Source of the DNA: an uncultured Tabrizicola sp.
GTDB lineage: Bacteria; Pseudomonadota; Alphaproteobacteria; Rhodobacterales; Rhodobacteraceae
Direction of reading: 5' to 3'
Assembly: GCA_937858255.1 (NCBI GenBank)
Contig: CALLZQ010000460.1
Location: forward strand, 1-10,822
Length of the DNA: 10,822 nucleotides
Shown here piece by piece: positions 5,496-10,822 of this stretch (its first letter is position 1; each line of letters starts with the position of its first letter). The translations under genes were made by a program, and so were the position numbers. The notes below the pieces were generated by a model. That model had not been told where the DNA came from, made no database searches, and saw only the letters and a list, made by a program, of their open reading frames with translations.

Positions 5496-6374
5496 ATGGA
5501 CATTCGCTGGCTTCAGGACTTTCTGGCCCTTGCCGAGTTGCGTAATTTCACGCGCGCGGCCGAGTTTCGCAATCTGTCGCAGGCGGCCTTTTCGCGCCGT
5601 ATCCAGTCGCTTGAGCATTGGGTGGGAACCGGGCTGGTGGTCAAAGGCTCGCAGCCGGTGCGGCTGACCGAGGCGGGGGAGCAGTTTCGCGAAGGCGCAC
5701 AGGCCAGTGTCGAGCGGCTGCTGGAAACTAGGGCGGGCATTCGCGGCACCCAGTTCGAGGTGATGAGCCAGATCCGCCTCGCCATGCCCAACGTGTTGGC
5801 ACGCAGCGATTTTCGCCGCATTCTCAGCCTGATCGGGCCGGGGGCAAGGTCATCGTTTTCCGTCATTGTCGGCACCACGGCCGAGGTGACGGCCCGCTAT
5901 CTGGCGGGCGATGCCGATATCCTCTTGGCGCACGACTGCCCGGCGCTGCCCAGCCACGAGAGCCTTGCCGCCCATGAACGCCAGGTACTGCGGCAGGAAC
6001 GGTTCCTGCCCTATGCGGCCATCGGACGGGATTTTGGCTTTCCGGGCCGCGCCAAGACACCCTTCCCGCTGATCGCCTATGCCCAGCGCGCCTATTTCGC
6101 CCAGTTGTTCGAGCATGTGCTAGAGCGCAATGGCGGCGGCTATGCCTATCGGATGGCGATACAATGCGACATGTCGGATGTGCTGCGTGAGGTGATTGCC
6201 GCAGGCCATGGCGTCGGCTGGCTGCCTGAAAGCGCGGTTGATGCGGCCAGCGCCACCCAGATCGCGCCGGTGGGCGGGGCGGAATGGGCGCTGCCCTTGG
6301 ATGTTTGCGCCTTTCGCCCGCGCCGCAGCGCCGGGCCACGCATCGACGCGGTGTGGGCCGCCCTCGCCGGGTAG
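5496..6374 (+). CDS. LysR-family regulator, HypT-like
   Basis: A 292-residue LysR regulator. The N-terminal winged helix-turn-helix (about 4-62) includes WLQDFLALAELRNFTRAAE and LSQAAFSRRIQSLE. The C-terminal substrate-binding half follows from about 85. The SQAAFSRRI helix, a PFPLIAYAQRAYFAQLF segment and MSDVLREVIAAGHGVGWLPE resemble E. coli HypT (YjiE), the hypochlorite-responsive regulator. The second Leu/Phe-rich region of ordinary LysR proteins (LF-R) is replaced by GLVVKGSQ. The ATG at 5496 fits the family start MDIRWLQDF; GGGG at 5487-5490 precedes it. An ATG at 5472 would add eight residues. An inverted repeat CTTGC-N11-GCAAG (5462-5482) just before the start may be an autoregulatory site. 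It lies 97 bases upstream of aspA on the same strand, with a T-N11-A palindrome between, so aspA is its probable target. Confidence 0.85.
   Translation: MDIRWLQDFLALAELRNFTRAAEFRNLSQAAFSRRIQSLEHWVGTGLVVKGSQPVRLTEAGEQFREGAQASVERLLETRAGIRGTQFEVMSQIRLAMPNVLARSDFRRILSLIGPGARSSFSVIVGTTAEVTARYLAGDADILLAHDCPALPSHESLAAHERQVLRQERFLPYAAIGRDFGFPGRAKTPFPLIAYAQRAYFAQLFEHVLERNGGGYAYRMAIQCDMSDVLREVIAAGHGVGWLPESAVDAASATQIAPVGGAEWALPLDVCAFRPRRSAGPRIDAVWAALAG
5992..6010. repeat. 19-bp perfect palindrome inside the HypT-like gene
   Basis: GGCAGGAAC (5992-6000) and GTTCCTGCC (6002-6010) are perfect inverted repeats around one G. It codes for part of RQERFLP. It may be chance from codon choice or an intragenic binding site. 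Confidence 0.45.
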
Positions 6375-6393
6375 TGCGCCGCCCGCATGGGCG

Positions 6394-6408
6394 ATGCAGG
6401 ATTTGCAT
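6394..6408. promoter_or_regulatory. LysR-type operator upstream of aspA
   Basis: ATGCA (6394-6398), GGATT, TGCAT (6404-6408) is a perfect inverted repeat with the T-N11-A form typical of LysR regulators. It begins 19 bases after the stop of the HypT-like gene and lies 63 bases before the aspA ATG. GCGATGCAG, which includes its left arm (6391-6399), is repeated at 6442-6450, 51 bases on, about five helical turns. A TTGCAT at 6403-6408 could act as a -35 box, with TATCTG (6424-6429) a weak -10 at short spacing. Confidence 0.55.
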
Positions 6409-6471
6409 TGGACCCCTGGCCGTATCTGGCGCACCCATGGCGCGATGCAGCAACCGGGACACCCCCCTGAC

Positions 6472-7851
<1,380 letters not shown>

Positions 7852-7863
7852 GAAGGGCGACTG

Positions 7864-7898
7864 CGGGCCGCCGTTCTGGACGCGGAACAGGCGGCCCG
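7864..7898. terminator. hairpin between convergent aspA and cbbR
   Basis: CGGGCCGCC (7864-7872) pairs with GGCGGCCCG (7890-7898). Inside it GTTC (7873-7876) pairs with GAAC (7885-7888), with one bulged A and an 8-base loop, giving a 13-bp stem. It lies 12 bases after the aspA stop and just before the cbbR stop (7903), so it can serve both strands. Only three T follow on the + strand, so it may be weak or rho-assisted. Confidence 0.55.
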
Positions 7899-7902
7899 GC
7901 TT

Positions 7903-8814
7903 TCAGGTCTCAGCCATGCCAAGTTGGGGCACGGCGCCCGGCGCAAAAAGCTCGCGCAGGAACGCGCGCGCGCCGACCGACAGCCGCTTGCCGCGCGGCC
8001 AGGCCACATACCAGTGGCGCAATAGCGGAAACCCCTCGACCGTCAGTTCAACCAGATAGCCCTGCTCCAGCTCCAGCAGCGCCGACCCGCGGGAAATCAC
8101 GGACAGGCCCAGCCCCGCCATCACCGCCTGCTTGATCGCCTCATTCGCGCCGAGTTCCATCCGCACCGCTGGCGCCAGCCCCTGTGCGGCAAAATAGCGT
8201 TCGGCGGCAATCCGGGTGCCAGAACCTACCTCGCGCATCACAAATATCTCATCCGCAATATCGGCGGGCCGCAGCGGTCGCCCGGCAAAGGGGTGGCCCC
8301 GCGGTGCGATCATCACCAAAGGGTTCTCGGCATAACGATGCGCCTCGGCCTCCAACTCCTCGGGCGGCGTGCCAAGGATATACAGATCGTCTTCATTGGC
8401 AGCAAAGCGCGCCAATAATTCCTCGCGATTGCCCACCGTCAGCGAGACATCAATTCCGGGATGCGCCCGGCAGAATGCCCCCAACCGTTGCGGAATGTCA
8501 TATTTCGCGGTCGAGACCACCGCCACGCGCAGCCGCCCGCGCGCCATGCCGCGCAACTCGGCCAGCCGCATTTCCATTCTGTCGATCTCGCCCAGCACCT
8601 CGCGCGCCGAAGCCAGAACGACTTGCCCCGCCTCGGTCAGGAACAACCGCCTTCCCAGCCGCTCGATCAGCGGGCTGCCCAACTGATCTTCCAACTGCCG
8701 GACCTGTGTGAAAACGGCGGGCTGCGTCAGGTGCAACTCCTCTGCCGCGCGCGTGTAGGACAGATGCCGCGCCACCGATTGAAAGATCTGCAATTGCCGC
8801 AGGCTTGCTGGCAC
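7903..8814 (-). CDS. cbbR: CbbR, LysR-type activator of the RuBisCO operon
   Basis: A 303-residue LysR regulator. The helix-turn-helix is near the N-terminus (about 4-62): LRQLQIFQSVARHLSYTRAAEELHLTQPAVFTQVRQLE. The effector domain spans about 90-295, with LRVAVVSTAKYDIPQRLGAF and the LGANEAIKQAVMAGLGLSVIS block typical of CbbR. In autotrophic proteobacteria CbbR senses Calvin-cycle metabolites such as RuBP and activates cbb genes. It is divergent from cbbL with a 128-bp AT-rich control region between, the classical arrangement. The start is GTG at 8814, with AAAGG eight bases upstream and an in-frame TGA 15 bases upstream of it, so no earlier start exists. A promoter-like TTGCCT-N17-TAGTTT reads leftward at 8874-8846. 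Confidence 0.9.
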   Translation of the reverse strand: MPASLRQLQIFQSVARHLSYTRAAEELHLTQPAVFTQVRQLEDQLGSPLIERLGRRLFLTEAGQVVLASAREVLGEIDRMEMRLAELRGMARGRLRVAVVSTAKYDIPQRLGAFCRAHPGIDVSLTVGNREELLARFAANEDDLYILGTPPEELEAEAHRYAENPLVMIAPRGHPFAGRPLRPADIADEIFVMREVGSGTRIAAERYFAAQGLAPAVRMELGANEAIKQAVMAGLGLSVISRGSALLELEQGYLVELTVEGFPLLRHWYVAWPRGKRLSVGARAFLRELFAPGAVPQLGMAET

Positions 8815-8942
8815 AAGAATAACCTTTCATGAAGTCTTTTACTAAAAACTATTCATTTTTCTGAATTCAGGCAAGTGCCTATGGTCGGCGGCAGGGAAGG
8901 ACATCTGTCCACAATGCCACCACCTCGGGAGGAGACCGGGAC
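8815..8942. promoter_or_regulatory. cbbR-cbbL divergent control region
   Basis: 128 bp, AT-rich at 8815-8870 in contrast to its surroundings. It holds TTCATGAA (8826-8833) and the 10-bp palindrome CTGAATTCAG (8861-8870). TAA-N7-TCA (8843-8855) matches the TNA-N7-TNA form of CbbR sites. GGACA-TC-TGTCC (8899-8910) is a further inverted repeat nearer cbbL. TATGGT (8880-8885) is a possible cbbL -10 box with only a weak -35. GGGAGGAG (8927-8934) is a strong ribosome site for the ATG at 8943. Confidence 0.7.
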
Positions 8943-10373
8943 ATGAACGCACAGCCGAAAAAGAAATATGATGCCGGGGTCAAGGAATACCGCTGGTCCT
9001 ATTGGGAGCCGGACTAGGCGGGGAAGGAAGCCGATATCCTGGCCGTCTTCAAGGGGATCCCCCAGGCCGGCGTGCCGCGCGAGGAGGCCGCCGCCGCCGT
9101 TGCCGCCGAAAGCTCGACCGGCACCTGGACGACCGTCTGGACCGACCTTTTGACCGACCTCGACCACTACAAGGGCCGCGCCTACCGGATCGAGGACGTG
9201 CCCGGCCATGACGACGCCTTTTACGCCTTTATCGCCTATCCGGCGGATCTTTTCGAGGAAGGCTCGGTCGTCAACGTCTTTACCTCACTCGTGGGCAATG
9301 TCTTCGGCTTCAAGGCCGTGCGCAGCCTGCGGCTCGAGGATGTCCGCTTCCCTATCTGGTTCGTCAAAACCTGCCTCGGCCCGCCCCATGGCATCCATGT
9401 CGAACGCGACAAGATGGACAAATACGGCCGCCCCCTGCTGGGCTGCACGATCAAGCCGAAACTCGGCCTCTCGGCCAAGAACTATGGCCGGGCCGTCTAT
9501 GAATGCCTGCGTGGCGGCCTCGATTTCACCAAGGACGATGAAAACGTCAATTCGCAGCCCTTCATGCGCTGGCGCGACCGCTTCGACTTCTGCCAAGAGG
9601 CGATCGACAAATCCGAACGCGAAACGGGCGAGCGCAAGGGCCATTACATGAACGTCACCGCGCCGACGGTCGAAGAGATGTTCAAACGCGCCGAATATGC
9701 CAAGGAAATCGGCACACCGATCATCATGTCCGATTACATCACGCTGGGCTGGGCCGCGCATAATTCGCTGTCGAAATGGTGCCGCGACAACGGCATGCTC
9801 TTGCACGTCCACCGCGCCATGCATGCCGTGCTGGACCGCAACCCCAATCACGGCATCAACTTCCGGGTGCTGGCGAAACTCCTGCGCCTGCTCGGCGGCG
9901 ACCACCTTCACTCCGGCACCGTCGTCGGCAAGCTCGAAGGCGACCGCGAGGCGACGCTGGGCTGGATCGACCTGATGCGCGACCGCTACGTCAAGGAAGA
10001 CCGCTCGCGCGGCATCTTCTTCGATCAGGACTGGGGCTCGATGCCCGGCGTCTTTCCCGTCGCCTCGGGCGGCATCCATGTCTGGCACATGCCGGCCCTC
10101 GTCGCGATCTTTGGCAATGACTCGGTCCTGCAATTCGGCGGCGGTACGCTTGGCCACCCCTGGGGCAATGCCGCCGGCGCCGCCGCCAACCGCGTCGCAC
10201 TCGAGGCCTGCGTACAGGCCCGCAATGAGGGCCGCCAGATCGAGAAAGAGGGCAAGGACATCCTCATCAGCGCCGCCAAACACAGCCCCGAACTGCGCGT
10301 CGCCATGGAAACCTGGAAAGAGATCAAGTTCGAGTTCGACACGGTCGACAAACTCGACGTGCAGCACCGCTGA
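8943..10373 (+). CDS. cbbL: RuBisCO large subunit, form IA, interrupted by an in-frame amber codon (possible pseudogene)
   Basis: Fixes CO2 onto ribulose-1,5-bisphosphate; eight large subunits join eight CbbS. Counting from the ATG at 8943 the frame has 476 sense or stop codons, close to the usual 473 of form IA. All active-site residues I checked are present: E56 and N119, K171 (TIKPKLGLS), K197 for carbamylation with D199 and E200 (FTKDDEN), H290 (HVHRAMH), H323 (LHSGT), K330 of loop 6 (VVGKLEGD) and the [12 protein letters not shown] segment. The overall sequence is green-type form IA, not the red-type IC of many Rhodobacter. Codon 25 (9015-9017) is TAG where relatives have Tyr. The next in-frame start is GTG at 9072, without a good ribosome site; it would give 433 residues. 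An excellent GGAGGAG lies before the ATG at 8943. Whether this is a real nonsense mutation, a sequence error or suppressed amber cannot be decided here. Confidence 0.9.
9015..9017 (+). other. in-frame TAG at codon 25 of cbbL
   Basis: The frame runs ...SYWEPD, stop, [13 protein letters not shown]... where related large subunits read SYWEPDY-VPKDTDILAVFK. The stop replaces a Tyr codon (TAC or TAT), a single-base change. Neighbouring residues 26-30 also differ from the usual, so this is not one isolated miscalled base in an otherwise typical stretch. Confidence 0.9.
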
Positions 10374-10375
10374 TC

Positions 10376-10445
10376 ATTTTCTGTCTGAAAATATCCCGGG
10401 GGTAGGCGCTTTGCCCCGCAAAGCGTCAGGGGGCAGCGCCCCCTG
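10376..10445. repeat. three tandem hairpins between cbbL and cbbS (REP-like element)
   Basis: Three perfect stems follow each other: ATTTTC/GAAAAT (10376-10381, 10387-10392); CGCTTTGC/GCAAAGCG (10407-10414, 10418-10425) with loop CCC; and CAGGGGGC/GCCCCCTG (10427-10434, 10438-10445) with loop AGC. CCCGGGGG lies between the first two. From memory, similar GAAAATA-TCCCGGGGG and GGGGCAGCGCCCC strings recur between genes in Rhodobacteraceae, so this is probably a genome-wide palindromic repeat. No second copy is seen in the window. Confidence 0.7.
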
Positions 10446-10472
10446 CCCCGGCCAGCCACAAGGAACATCGTC

Positions 10473-10822
10473 ATGACCGTTCAGGACTACAACTCGCGCC
10501 TTTCCGATCCCGCCAGCCGCAAGATGGGCACCTTTTCCTATCTCCCGGAAATGACCCCCGACCAGATCCGCAAACAGGTGGAATGGATCGTGAAACACGG
10601 CTGGAACCCGGCCATCGAACATACCGAACCGGCCTATGCCACCTCGAACTACTGGTACATGTGGAAACTGCCGATGTTCGGCGAAACCGATGTCGAGGCG
10701 ATCATGGCCGAGCTTGCCGCCTGCCACGCGGCCAATCCCGGAAACCATGTCCGCCTGCTCGGCTATAACAATTTCACCCAGTCTCAAGGGGCCAACATGG
10801 TGGTCTATCGCGGAGCACCTGT
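10473..10822 (+). CDS. cbbS: RuBisCO small subunit, form IA (3' end cut by window edge)
   Basis: 116 codons plus two bases are visible with no stop. The protein matches form IA CbbS throughout: [75 protein letters not shown]. Relatives end soon after YRGKPV, so at most a few residues are missing. Small subunits cap the CbbL octamer and are needed for full activity and specificity. AAGGA (10460-10464) lies eight bases before the ATG. It is separated from cbbL by 99 bp filled with three hairpins, which may set the ratio of the two subunits. No frame damage is seen, in contrast to cbbL. Confidence 0.93.
   Translation, partial: MTVQDYNSRLSDPASRKMGTFSYLPEMTPDQIRKQVEWIVKHGWNPAIEHTEPAYATSNYWYMWKLPMFGETDVEAIMAELAACHAANPGNHVRLLGYNNFTQSQGANMVVYRGAP

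Noticed and set aside
4707..5618. 303-codon open frame on the - strand
   Set aside because: Antisense of the AI-2E transporter and the LysR start; no recognisable domain.
7884..7888. GGAAC after aspA
   Set aside because: It is part of the convergent-gene hairpin and has no CGTT at the right distance.
9285..10367. 360-codon open frame on the - strand
   Set aside because: Exact antisense of cbbL, whose catalytic motifs prove the + strand frame.
9072..10373. cbbL as an intact gene starting at GTG 9072
   Set aside because: No good ribosome site precedes it, and recognisable large-subunit sequence with a strong ribosome site continues upstream to 8943.
10462..10466. GGAAC before cbbS
   Set aside because: It is the ribosome binding site of cbbS and no CGTT fits before the start codon.

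Overview
The window is GC-rich (strongly G/C at third codon positions) and reads as a chromosomal segment of an alphaproteobacterium, most probably a Rhodobacteraceae-type bacterium. The reasons are the codon use, the PRC-barrel, Holin-X-like and DUF883-like envelope genes, the GGAAC-N16-CGTT (EcfG-type) promoters, and a CbbR-regulated RuBisCO operon. Genus cannot be fixed from the sequence alone. I see no tRNA, rRNA, CRISPR array, insertion sequence or phage gene. No stretch of more than about 130 bp lacks an assigned gene.

Left part (1-1236): the 3' end of an unidentified gene, a Rieske-type (MocE-like) 2Fe-2S ferredoxin, and a PanB-fold protein that has lost the acidic metal ligands of ketopantoate hydroxymethyltransferase. 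They are tightly spaced on the + strand and look like one operon, perhaps an oxygenase or desaturase pathway that starts upstream of the window.

Middle (1240-5438): an envelope and stress block. Perfect GGAAC-N16-CGTT promoters, the pattern used by the alphaproteobacterial general-stress sigma factor EcfG, stand before a small unknown gene and before a secreted protein with two PRC-barrel domains. That second gene ends in a strong terminator. A one-mismatch version of the promoter then precedes a run of four membrane genes: a PLDc_N-type small protein, a Holin-X-like protein, a DUF883/ElaB-like protein and an AI-2E/PerM-family transporter.

Next (5496-7851): a HypT-like LysR regulator followed by aspartate ammonia-lyase (aspA). 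A perfect T-N11-A operator-like palindrome lies between them. A strong hairpin separates aspA from the convergent cbbR.

Right part (7903-10822): cbbR is divergent from cbbL and cbbS, which encode a green-type, form IA RuBisCO. The AT-rich region between cbbR and cbbL carries palindromes and a CbbR-like site. Two things are unusual. cbbL has an in-frame amber codon at codon 25, although the remaining 452 codons are open and all catalytic residues I checked are present. Three back-to-back perfect hairpins, resembling a REP-type element, fill the cbbL-cbbS gap. cbbS runs off the right edge one codon or so before its expected end.

Most genes here belong to known families. The points most worth a second look are the cbbL amber codon, the clustered EcfG-type promoters with the unknown genes they appear to drive, and the PanB-like protein without metal ligands beside a Rieske ferredoxin.
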